From MGBC131033 sp910585655 (lineage in GTDB: Bacteria > Bacillota > Clostridia > Lachnospirales > Lachnospiraceae), in the NCBI GenBank assembly GCA_949502025.1, contig CATBCG010000002.1, positions 1 through 16,210 of the forward strand: a stretch of 16,210 nucleotides of DNA, read 5' to 3'. The notes below the pieces were generated by a model. The model saw only the letters and a program-made list of their open reading frames with translations, searched no databases and was not told the origin of the DNA. This document shows positions 1 to 5,745 of the stretch, piece after piece. The number at the start of each line of letters is the position of its first letter. Positions within the stretch are counted from its first letter, which is position 1. The position numbers and the translations under genes are program-made.

Positions 1-101
1 CACTTGACCCTCTTTTTGCCCGGTTATCCTATTGGGAACCACTATAAATTTGGTGAAAAATGGCTTTTTTGCGTCAAACTACATCAAACCCTATCAAAAG
101 C

Positions 102-136
102 AAAAGCCCGGAAAACCTTGATTTTCCGGGCTTTTT
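102..136 (-). terminator. Rho-independent terminator of rplM-rpsI
   Basis: A 14-bp perfect inverted repeat (arms 102-115 and 122-135, core GCCCGG/CCGGGC flanked by A/T runs) with a 6-base loop lies 19 bases past the rpsI stop. The A-rich left flank gives a U-rich tract for minus-strand transcription. The repeat is symmetric, so it could also stop transcription entering from the left. Confidence 0.9.
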
Positions 137-154
137 GAGCCATTTTGATAAAAT

Positions 155-547
155 TTAACGCTTGCTGAACTGCGGAGCGCGACGGGCCGCCTTGAGGCCG
201 TACTTCTTTCTTTCCTTCATACGAGGATCTCTCGTCAAAAAGCCTGCCTTCTTTAAAGCAGGACGGTAATCAGCGTCTGCCTGAAGGAGTGCTCTGGAGA
301 TACCATGACGGATAGCACCAGCCTGTCCGGTAAAACCGCCTCCCCGTACATTTACCAGAACATCGAACTTATCCACAGTATCAGTCAGAACCAACGGCTG
401 ACGTACAATCAGCTTTAATGTTCCAAGACCGAAATAGTTATCCATATCTCTTTTATTGATTATAATCTTACCAGTACCCGGCATCAGGTATACTCTGGCA
501 ACACTACTTTTTCTTCTTCCGGTTCCATAATATCTTGCGCTAGCCAA
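155..547 (-). CDS. rpsI: 30S ribosomal protein S9
   Basis: Ribosomal protein S9 of the small subunit, 130 aa, the usual bacterial length. The N-terminal YYGTGRRKSSVARVYL block, the central VNVRGGGFTGQAGAIRHGISRAL block and the basic C-terminus ending APQFSKR are hallmark S9 sequence. The C-terminal tail reaches the P-site tRNA in known ribosome structures. The start codon is TTG at 547, preceded by GAGGAGG 8 bases upstream; no ATG gives the expected N-terminus. It follows rplM by 23 bases, so the two are cotranscribed, as in most bacteria. A strong terminator lies directly downstream. Confidence 0.98.
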   Translation of the reverse strand: MASARYYGTGRRKSSVARVYLMPGTGKIIINKRDMDNYFGLGTLKLIVRQPLVLTDTVDKFDVLVNVRGGGFTGQAGAIRHGISRALLQADADYRPALKKAGFLTRDPRMKERKKYGLKAARRAPQFSKR

Positions 548-570
548 TGTTATTTCCTCCTCTCACCTAA

Positions 571-1011
571 TCAATGTTGCGCCTTCAGCTCATAAGCTTC
601 CGGCTTCTGTGCTGCGTGCTTGTGTTCCGGTCCTGCGTAAACATGCAGCTTGGTAAGCATGCTTCTGCCCAAAGCGCCCTTTGGCAGCATACCCTTTACA
701 GCAAGAGTAATAACATCCTCCGGCTTCTTTGCCATCATTGCACGAAGCGTTGTTTCTTTCATTCCGCCTACATATTCAGAATGGCGGTAGTACATCTTCT
801 GATCCAGCTTCTTACCTGTCACCTTAATCTTATCTGCATTTACTACGATCACAAAATCTCCGGTATCCTCATGCGGTGTATAGATAGGCTTATTCTTGCC
901 TCTTAAAATGTTTGCGACCTCTGATGCCAGGCGTCCCAGCGTCTGCCCTTCTGCATCTACCACATACCATTTTCTTTCGATAGCTGCAGGGTTCGCCATA
1001 AATGTCTTCAT
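571..1011 (-). CDS. rplM: 50S ribosomal protein L13
   Basis: Ribosomal protein L13 of the large subunit, about 146 aa. Recognisable blocks are ERKWYVVDAEGQTLGRLAS near the N-terminus, GKNKPIYTPHEDTGDFVIVVNADK in the middle, and GMLPKGALGRSMLTKLHVYAGPEHKHAAQKP near the C-terminus. A longer in-frame reading starts at 1032. The start at 1011 (MKTFMANPAA) is preferred because AGGAGGT sits 6-7 bases before it, inside that longer reading, and because known L13 proteins begin near here. It is the first gene of the rplM-rpsI operon, driven by the promoter at 1153-1181. Confidence 0.98.
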   Translation of the reverse strand: MKTFMANPAAIERKWYVVDAEGQTLGRLASEVANILRGKNKPIYTPHEDTGDFVIVVNADKIKVTGKKLDQKMYYRHSEYVGGMKETTLRAMMAKKPEDVITLAVKGMLPKGALGRSMLTKLHVYAGPEHKHAAQKPEAYELKAQH

Positions 1012-1032
1012 GGATTTACCTCCTTGGTTCAT

Positions 1033-1146
1033 TCAATAAACTACTGAACTTCTTATCATCATAAAAGAACTACAACTTCCGGGGCTATACGATCCATGTG
1101 GGTGGGATCGCTGGATGATGTACCTCTCGTAGATTCATTGTCACAA
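1033..1146 (-). promoter_or_regulatory. Structured rplM 5' leader, possible L13 autoregulatory leader
   Basis: About 110 bases of untranslated leader separate the predicted transcription start (near 1146) from the rplM ribosome site. It contains a hairpin with 6-bp arms (1090-1095 with 1105-1110, CGATCC/GGATCG on the transcript) and a 9-base loop. A possible longer-range pairing of CTAC and GTAG segments flanks it. Many Firmicutes carry an Rfam 'L13 leader' at this position, thought to bind L13. The position fits, but I could not test the consensus fold. Confidence 0.5.
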
Positions 1147-1152
1147 TTAGGT

Positions 1153-1181
1153 ATTATATAATAAAATAAAACGCCTGTCAA
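1153..1181 (-). promoter_or_regulatory. Sigma-A promoter for rplM-rpsI
   Basis: On the minus strand there is a perfect -35 TTGACA (1176-1181), a 17-base spacer and a perfect -10 TATAAT (1153-1158). It lies about 150 bases upstream of rplM, as expected for a highly expressed ribosomal operon. Confidence 0.92.
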
Positions 1182-1250
1182 GATCCATTTCCTTGATTTT
1201 CCGCTAATTTTCCGCTCAAATTGAGGCAACACCTATTTTTTCCCTTTTCC

Positions 1251-1838
1251 TTACACCCGTAAAATCCGCCCTTCCTTCCGCGGCTTTGCATGAGGGGCTG
1301 GTCCTTCCCGATAGCCTAGCAATACATGACATACTGGTATCAAGTCCTCTGCTACGCCCCATTCTTTTCGTATCGTTTGACCGTATTCTGTGGCGAACAC
1401 CTCTTCCGCCCTGCCGATATAGCAGGCTCCCACTCCGAGGAAATGAGCTGCCAGCCAGATGTTTTCCGCTATCATTGCCGCATCGTCATGGCAATAGATT
1501 CCCCCTCTTGTAAATATCGTCAGTACCGTAGGCGCGCCATAAAAGCCATCCATAATGGTATGATCATCCTGGATACTTGGCTGCTCAGCCGATATGGAAT
1601 GGGACATCTTCTTGGGATCGCCCCCCTTAAACTGCATATAGCGGCTCAACTTCCCCAACTCCAGATTTACGCTCTTTTTCTGGCATACTACAATCGTTCC
1701 CCGCTGGTTGTTTCCGGCGCTGGGCGCATATAGCCCAGCCTGTAAAATCTGCTCTAATACTTCCTCCTCTAACTGCCGTTCCTGAAAACGGCGGATAGCA
1801 TGGCGGCTTATCATCTTTTCAATTATCTCCTGCATCAT
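1251..1838 (-). CDS. Nitroreductase family FMN-dependent oxidoreductase
   Basis: A 195-aa protein of the nitroreductase superfamily: homodimeric FMN enzymes that use NAD(P)H to reduce nitro groups, quinones or related electrophiles in the cytoplasm. Visible signatures are the N-terminal SRHAIRRFQ (phosphate/FMN-binding Arg), LYAPSAGNNQ at about residues 36-45, GVGACYIGR in the second half, and PVCHVLLGYREGPAPHAKPRK at the C-terminus, the usual family ending. The start at 1838 has AAGGAGG 5 bases upstream; the next codon is also ATG and could serve instead. It is divergent from an HxlR regulator gene, which suggests control by that regulator. The substrate cannot be read from sequence. Confidence 0.93.
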   Translation of the reverse strand: MMQEIIEKMISRHAIRRFQERQLEEEVLEQILQAGLYAPSAGNNQRGTIVVCQKKSVNLELGKLSRYMQFKGGDPKKMSHSISAEQPSIQDDHTIMDGFYGAPTVLTIFTRGGIYCHDDAAMIAENIWLAAHFLGVGACYIGRAEEVFATEYGQTIRKEWGVAEDLIPVCHVLLGYREGPAPHAKPRKEGRILRV

Positions 1839-1934
1839 CGCTTCCTCCTTCTACACGTTTTATATCCTTGGCACCTGCTTTATTTTTCCCTTCTGTTTTT
1901 GTATTTTAAAGCAGCCTGCCTCCCTACGCCTTCT

Positions 1935-1962
1935 ATTATAGCCGTCTTTTCTTTCTGTACAA
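1935..1962 (-). promoter_or_regulatory. Candidate promoter of the nitroreductase gene
   Basis: Minus-strand -10 TATAAT (1935-1940) lies about 95 bases upstream of the start. The -35 is weak: TTGTAC (1957-1962) with a 16-base spacer. A weak -35 would fit a regulated or activated promoter. The -35 falls inside the small GTAC-AA-GTAC inverted repeat at 1957-1966. Confidence 0.5.
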
Positions 1963-2002
1963 GTACGCACCTTTTTGTAACCTATCACAGTCATAAAACT
2001 GT
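1957..2002. promoter_or_regulatory. Candidate HxlR operator region
   Basis: Two short inverted repeats lie between the divergent promoters: GTAC-AA-GTAC (1957-1966), which overlaps the nitroreductase -35, and ACAGT-N6-ACTGT (1987-2002), just upstream of the regulator's -35. HxlR-family dimers bind short inverted repeats in such regions. These repeats are short enough to arise by chance, so this is only a suggestion. Confidence 0.3.
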
Positions 2003-2014
2003 TCTGATTTTCCC

Positions 2015-2043
2015 TTGCCTTTCCCTCGTTTTTACTTTATACT
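2015..2043 (+). promoter_or_regulatory. Candidate promoter of the HxlR gene
   Basis: TTGCCT (2015-2020), a 17-base spacer and TATACT (2038-2043) match the sigma-A consensus at 4/6 and 5/6. The predicted transcript has a leader of about 115 bases in which I see no clear structure. Confidence 0.5.
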
Positions 2044-2164
2044 AAACATAACGTCAGTCTGAAATCATTTTTTACTGGCAAACGCAAATGGAGGCATTTA
2101 CACTTCGCTGCTTCCCACCTAAAGGAAGAAAAAAACGCCTCTGACAGACGAAAGGATTGTATAT

Positions 2165-2503
2165 ATGAAAACAAAAGCCGAGCTTCCGGCATGTCCGGTA
2201 GCCACTACCGTTTCTCTGATAGGTAGCAAATGGAAGCTGCTGATTATACGGAACTTGCTCGCCCGCCCCTGGCGTTTCAATGAGCTGCAGCGAAGCTTAG
2301 AAGGTATCAGCCAAAAAGTATTGACGGAAAGTCTCCGTTCTATGGAAGCAGACGGGATTGTCGTTCGTACCTCCTATGCAGAAGTTCCGCCAAGAGTCGA
2401 ATATTCTCTTTCAGAATTAGGAGAATCCATGCGTCCTATTATTGATGCGATGGAATCCTGGGGAACCGCCTACCAAAAAGCCATTCAACAAGCTCTTACA
2501 TAA
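2165..2503 (+). CDS. HxlR-family winged-helix transcriptional regulator
   Basis: A 112-aa HxlR (DUF24) DNA-binding protein. The block CPVATTVSLIGSKWKLLIIRNL near the N-terminus, RFNELQRSLEGISQKVLTESLRSMEADGIV (recognition helix and wing entry) and VPPRVEYSLSELGESM are typical of the family. Cys10, directly before Pro, occupies the place of the redox-sensing N-terminal Cys in YodB and HypR of Bacillus subtilis, so thiol-based sensing of electrophiles or oxidants is plausible. The start has an AAAGGA ribosome site about 9-10 bases upstream. Divergent from the nitroreductase gene, its likely target. Whether it represses or activates is not visible. Confidence 0.93.
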   Translation: MKTKAELPACPVATTVSLIGSKWKLLIIRNLLARPWRFNELQRSLEGISQKVLTESLRSMEADGIVVRTSYAEVPPRVEYSLSELGESMRPIIDAMESWGTAYQKAIQQALT

Positions 2504-2666
2504 ATTCCAAAAACTCTATCCCTTCTAGCTGCAGCATTTTCTGATGCAGATCAATACATGTGTCCGAAAGCCGGCTGGACGACCTTTTCTACCACGCTCT
2601 AACCCAATCAACCCTCCTGGCTGCTTAGCCCCGCCGTCTGGCAATCTGTCCCAAACAATTTACTTA

Positions 2667-2707
2667 GGCCGCAGAAATCATAACTTCTACGGCCCGTTAA
2701 TCTTTTT
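2667..2707 (+). terminator. Probable terminator of the HxlR gene
   Basis: A hairpin with GGCCG/CGGCC (2667-2671 with 2690-2694) and AGAA/TTCT (2673-2676 with 2685-2688), separated by a single mismatch, has an 8-base loop and is followed by a T-rich stretch ending in TTTTT. It lies about 160 bases past the stop. The T tract starts several bases late, so termination may be weak. The stretch between the stop and this hairpin (2504-2666) holds nothing else I can support. Confidence 0.5.
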
Positions 2708-2929
2708 ATGATATAATGTTGACACAAAAACATTATGTCAACTACTGATTTGAAATGCGCCAAGGCGCATGAAGTTGTGGTATAATGTTGAAATCACAGA
2801 GCATGATTTCAACTCCTTATGCTAAATGCGCCAGAGCGCATGAAGTTGTGGTATAATGTTAAAATCAAAGAGCATGATTTTAACTTCTGATTTAAACTGT
2901 GCTAACGCACATGAAAATTATGGTATATT
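2708..2929. repeat. Tandem array of ~70-base structured, promoter-like units
   Basis: Four TATAAT-like boxes recur at 2712, 2781, 2852 and 2924 (spacings 69, 71 and 72 bases). Units 2 and 3 are nearly identical: a small stem-loop A (ATGCGC/GCGCAT with loop CAAG or CAGA), the shared stretch GAAGTTGTGG, TATAAT, then a 10-bp stem-loop B. Stem B is GTTGAAATCA/TGATTTCAAC (2787-2813) in unit 2 and GTTAAAATCA/TGATTTTAAC (2858-2884) in unit 3. Unit 4 keeps stem A as TGTGC/GCACA (2898-2911) but lacks B. Unit 1 keeps a diverged B (GTTGACA/TGTCAAC, 2718-2742) and has the terminator-like hairpin where A would be. Arm differences are compensated on both sides. The family is not one I recognise. Confidence 0.85.
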
Positions 2930-3205
2930 TTCTTCAAGCCTCTAAACGTATCCGCATCTGCCGATCCCCATTGAAATCTTCCGTCTTCTCCACGATAAAA
3001 CATATTATCTGCCGAAGTTCCCCAGGTACTGTTTCGTCCGATAAAAAACAATTCTGCATTACTGGAACTAACCGCAATCGGAACCAGTTTATTTCTCAAG
3101 TTTCCAGGATCTTTTTCCTTGACCTGTCTTGCAAACTCCAAAATCTCCGACATTGTATAGCTTTATAAGCTCCCATAATTCCGATGTTCTTTTCCGTCGG
3201 CTTAT
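2930..3205 (-). pseudogene. Decayed fragment resembling an ABC solute-binding protein
   Basis: The minus strand encodes an internal-looking piece: YTMSEILEFARQVKEKDPG, then VPIAVSSSNAELFFIGRNST, NMFYRGEDGRFQWGSADADT and RGLKKIY. These resemble the middle of extracellular sugar-binding lipoproteins (YTMxEILEFA, KDPG, FQWGAAD, GLKKIY), a resemblance I judge from memory. An ATG at 3153 exists, but it lies inside the similar region and has no ribosome site. A stop codon sits four codons upstream. A plausible continuation (TEKNIGIMGAYK) lies in another frame at about 3165-3205, pointing to a frameshift. The signal peptide, N-terminal lobe and everything after GLKKIY are missing. The 3' break coincides with the repeat array. 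Confidence 0.5.
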
Positions 3206-3223
3206 TGTTGAAAAAAAACTGGG

Positions 3224-4609
3224 CTAGCTCAAATCCGGCTTTCTGTCCTCTGGAATCAGCGAATAATAAGTTCTCCCGGCACGTTCCCTGATAAAGCCTG
3301 CCACAATCTGTTCCCGCAGCTCGGCTTCTTCCATCAGCCTTCTTCCCGCCTCCGCCAATATCCGGGCGGCAGTGTGCATCCCCTTATAAGCAACGGCGCT
3401 TTTCCCCTGAGCGGTCGCCGTCCATTTGTGCATGACCGTTCCTGCTGCCACGGAAGCAATACAAATATTTCCAGTCGGCACTACCCAGCTCACGTCTCCT
3501 ACATCTGTACTTGCCGAACTCATCTGCACTCTTTCTTTGATACCAGTCTCCATCCCGTTAAGAACGTTCTCTTCCCCTGCTTTCCCCTTATCTTCTCTGC
3601 CTTTGCCAAGCTCTATCGCCTGAAACTTCCTTGCATACTCTAATTCCGCCTCTGTATACGAAATCGGCAAACATTCTTTCATACAGTCTGCCAGCAGGTC
3701 GTCCATTTCCGGCACATCCAACAGCTCCCGATAAGCGTAAAGAATCTGTTCCTCTACTGTCGTCCCGGTCATCAAAGCCGCGCCTCTGGCAATATCGCTT
3801 ACCCGCCGCACCATCTCTTCCAGCTCTTCAATCCGATCCGAACGCAAAATATACAGTAGCTTAGCATAGCTCGGCACGACATTGGCTGCCGTCCCTCCTG
3901 CATTCAAATACGCATAGTGCATCCTGGCTGCCGGGCTGACATGCTCTCTTAGATAATTTACCCCGACATTCATCAGCTCGCAGGCATCTAACGCGCTCCT
4001 CCCCTCCTGAGGGCAGGCAGCAGCATGAGCGCTTCTTCCCGAAAAAGAATAGGTTATTTTGACATTGGCAAGAGCCTGATTCCAGATTCCATTGTCCGGG
4101 GTAGGATGCCAGGTCAACGCGATATCCACATCCTCAAAACAACCGGAACGAATCAAGAACGCCTTTCCTGCTCCGCCCTCCTCCGCCGGACAGCCCATAT
4201 AAACCACCGTACCAGGAAGCTCTGCTGCCTTTAGATAGTTCTTTAAGGCGCAAGCTGCTTCCAAGGCTCCGGTTGCCAACAGATTGTGACCGCAGCCATG
4301 CCCGGAACCCTGAACCATACAAGGACGCTCTACGGTCTGGTCAGCCTCCTGGCTCAAGCCGGGCAGCGCGTCATATTCCCCCAGGAAAGCAATCACCGGC
4401 GCTCCCGAACCTGCCGTCGCCCGGAAAGCCGTAGGAATTCCACCAATCCCGGTCTCCACCTGAAATCCCTCTGCTTCTAAAAAGTCCTCCAAAAGCTGCG
4501 CCGACTGTACCTCCTCATAATCTGTCTCCGCAAATCCCCAAATTTGATCCGCAACTTGTTCAAACGCACTCTTTCTGCCTTCTATGTATTCCTCCAATAA
4601 CTTTTTCAT
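3224..4609 (-). CDS. M20-family amidohydrolase, AbgB-like
   Basis: A 461-aa metallopeptidase-fold hydrolase resembling AbgB, a subunit of the p-aminobenzoyl-glutamate hydrolase of E. coli; other members hydrolyse N-acyl amino acids or small peptides. Visible motifs are LGEYDALPGL (about 76-85), GHGCGHN (His104, Cys106, His108, metal site), PAEEGGAGK (Glu143-Glu144), TWHP (His168), SASTDVGDVSW (about 365) and GTVMHKW (about 390). All metal-ligand motifs look intact. A longer reading from 4690 is rejected because the promoter lies inside it; the start at 4609 has AGAGGGG 9 bases upstream. A Lys/Gly/Glu-rich insert (about residues 335-355) is unlike E. coli AbgB. No AbgA or AbgT partner is in the window, so the substrate is open. 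Confidence 0.88.
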   Translation of the reverse strand: MKKLLEEYIEGRKSAFEQVADQIWGFAETDYEEVQSAQLLEDFLEAEGFQVETGIGGIPTAFRATAGSGAPVIAFLGEYDALPGLSQEADQTVERPCMVQGSGHGCGHNLLATGALEAACALKNYLKAAELPGTVVYMGCPAEEGGAGKAFLIRSGCFEDVDIALTWHPTPDNGIWNQALANVKITYSFSGRSAHAAACPQEGRSALDACELMNVGVNYLREHVSPAARMHYAYLNAGGTAANVVPSYAKLLYILRSDRIEELEEMVRRVSDIARGAALMTGTTVEEQILYAYRELLDVPEMDDLLADCMKECLPISYTEAELEYARKFQAIELGKGREDKGKAGEENVLNGMETGIKERVQMSSASTDVGDVSWVVPTGNICIASVAAGTVMHKWTATAQGKSAVAYKGMHTAARILAEAGRRLMEEAELREQIVAGFIRERAGRTYYSLIPEDRKPDLS

Positions 4610-4661
4610 AATAGCTGACCCCTCTTTCCTTTCTTCTCTAAATTTCTGCTTATTGGTTTTT

Positions 4662-4690
4662 ATTATATCCAAAATCCAAGGCTTATTCAA
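4662..4690 (-). promoter_or_regulatory. Promoter of the AbgB-like gene
   Basis: Minus-strand TTGAAT (4685-4690), a 17-base spacer and TATAAT (4662-4667). It lies immediately downstream of the Rpn terminator and shows that the hydrolase is transcribed on its own. Confidence 0.75.
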
Positions 4691-4708
4691 GCCTTTTCAG
4701 AGAAAGAA

Positions 4709-4746
4709 AAAAGCAAGGCATCCTCTTTGTGAAGACCCCTGCTTTT
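4709..4746 (-). terminator. Rho-independent terminator of the Rpn gene
   Basis: Arms 4709-4718 and 4737-4746 pair over 10 bases (AAAAGCAGGG with CCTTGCTTTT, one G-U). An inner TCTT/AAGA stem is possible, and a run of six T follows on the minus strand. It starts 7 bases past the Rpn stop codon. Confidence 0.85.
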
Positions 4747-4753
4747 AGTTTTT

Positions 4754-5680
4754 TTATTGATGTTCCATTTCCAATTTTAACTTTTTTACTGTTTCTAACG
4801 GCAGATCTACACAATCTGCTATTTCCTCTAAAGAATATTTTCCTTTGCATAACATTCGTCTGACCATTTCCAGCCTTCCTTTTTGAAGTCCCTCTTTTAG
4901 TCCTTCTTTTAGTCCTTCTTTTAATCCCTCCTGTCTTCCCTCCATAAGGCTCTGCTGCCGTACTTCATACCGTTCACTTTCCAAATATGAACGCATAATT
5001 TCCTGCTCATCATATAATACCATCATAATATTTATCACCTCTTTTTCCTTATTTTCCAAATATTCCTTCAATACATTTTTATTTTTACAGATATGAATTG
5101 CTTCTAAAATTGCTTTCTGACTTCTGCCATATAGTCTCATCTGTTCGCCGCAAATCTTGGTAAATAACACATATTGGCTGAGAATATCGTTTTGCTTCCC
5201 ATCATAGATCATCTTTATTTTAACTTCCAGGTCACATTCCATTCCGGCAAAAAATTCCTCTGATAAAGAAATCATCTCTGGCTTTGTTTTTCTTTCTCCG
5301 GTATAAATCACATATAATTCTGGTTTTGGTATGGTCACTTTTTTACTTTTATAAAGATTCTGTTTCGTCCGTTCCAGGTAATCATGATACGTCTGTACCA
5401 AATACAGCAAAGCGCGGAGGATAATATTAACGGTCCAGGTAGATTGTGCTTCTATCAAAATCATCAACCTATTACCCACCATAAAGCCCAAATCATTATA
5501 AATCTGATCCGTCAAAACATTTTTAATCGTAATATCCGTTAACTGATCCTCGGTCGTCTCCTGATCCTCCGGATGAAGAACTCTGTATAATTGTATCAAA
5601 TATTTTTTATCCTGAAACAAACTTGTAAAAACACTGTCCTTAATGGTACGCTTCATAAATTTTAGTGGTTCTTCCGCCAA
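4754..5680 (-). CDS. Rpn-family PD-(D/E)XK nuclease / transposase-like protein
   Basis: A protein of about 308 aa in the Rpn (recombination-promoting nuclease, PD-(D/E)XK transposase-like) family. E. coli RpnA is a calcium-stimulated DNA endonuclease that promotes RecA-independent recombination. Seen here: the N-terminal KRTIKDSVFTSLF block; YNDLGF followed by LMILIEAQSTW, giving candidate catalytic Asp63, Glu77 and Gln79; ELYVIYTGER; a C-terminal run of EGLK repeats encoded by 12-base tandem repeats; and a final helix-turn-helix-like YSLEEIADCVDLPLETVKKL. The start is uncertain: TTG at 5680 has AGGTGA 5 bases upstream; a GTG at 5689 and an ATG at 5656 are alternatives. It has its own promoter and terminator, so it looks like an independent insertion after the transport operon. 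Its biological role here is unknown. Confidence 0.88.
   Translation of the reverse strand: MAEEPLKFMKRTIKDSVFTSLFQDKKYLIQLYRVLHPEDQETTEDQLTDITIKNVLTDQIYNDLGFMVGNRLMILIEAQSTWTVNIILRALLYLVQTYHDYLERTKQNLYKSKKVTIPKPELYVIYTGERKTKPEMISLSEEFFAGMECDLEVKIKMIYDGKQNDILSQYVLFTKICGEQMRLYGRSQKAILEAIHICKNKNVLKEYLENKEKEVINIMMVLYDEQEIMRSYLESERYEVRQQSLMEGRQEGLKEGLKEGLKEGLQKGRLEMVRRMLCKGKYSLEEIADCVDLPLETVKKLKLEMEHQ
4892..4927 (-). repeat. 12-base in-frame tandem repeat in the Rpn gene
   Basis: Three consecutive 12-base units (4892-4903, 4904-4915, 4916-4927; core CTTTTAGTCC on the plus strand) encode Gly-Leu-Lys-Glu copies. The unit length is a multiple of three, so slippage would change the linker length without breaking the frame. 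Confidence 0.9.
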
Positions 5681-5704
5681 TTTCCTCACCTGCTTTCTAT
5701 GTTT

Positions 5705-5733
5705 AGAATATCATAAAAACCTACATGTTTCAA
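5705..5733 (-). promoter_or_regulatory. Promoter of the Rpn gene
   Basis: Minus-strand TTGAAA (5728-5733), a 17-base spacer and TATTCT (5705-5710) preceded by TGA, giving an extended -10. It sits in the short gap after the preceding gene's stop. No terminator is visible between them, so read-through from the transport operon is also possible. Confidence 0.65.
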
Positions 5734-5745
5734 TCCTATTTCCAC

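Noticed and set aside
1..100. Possible end of an insertion sequence (ACTATAAATTTGGTGAAAAA is reminiscent of ISL3-family ends).
   Set aside because: Only one end would be in the window, the resemblance is from memory, and no transposase coding is visible here.
2496..2588. Short minus-strand reading frame (CIDLHQKMLQLEGIEFLEF) overlapping the end of the HxlR gene.
   Set aside because: It looks protein-like but has only about 31 codons after an in-frame stop, with no start or ribosome site; at most a gene remnant.
2708..2929. CRISPR array.
   Set aside because: Units are near-identical along their whole length with no variable spacers, and no cas genes are nearby.
2902..3153. Annotation as a complete 83-aa gene.
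   Set aside because: The ATG has no ribosome site, similarity begins before it, and the last codons come from the repeat array.
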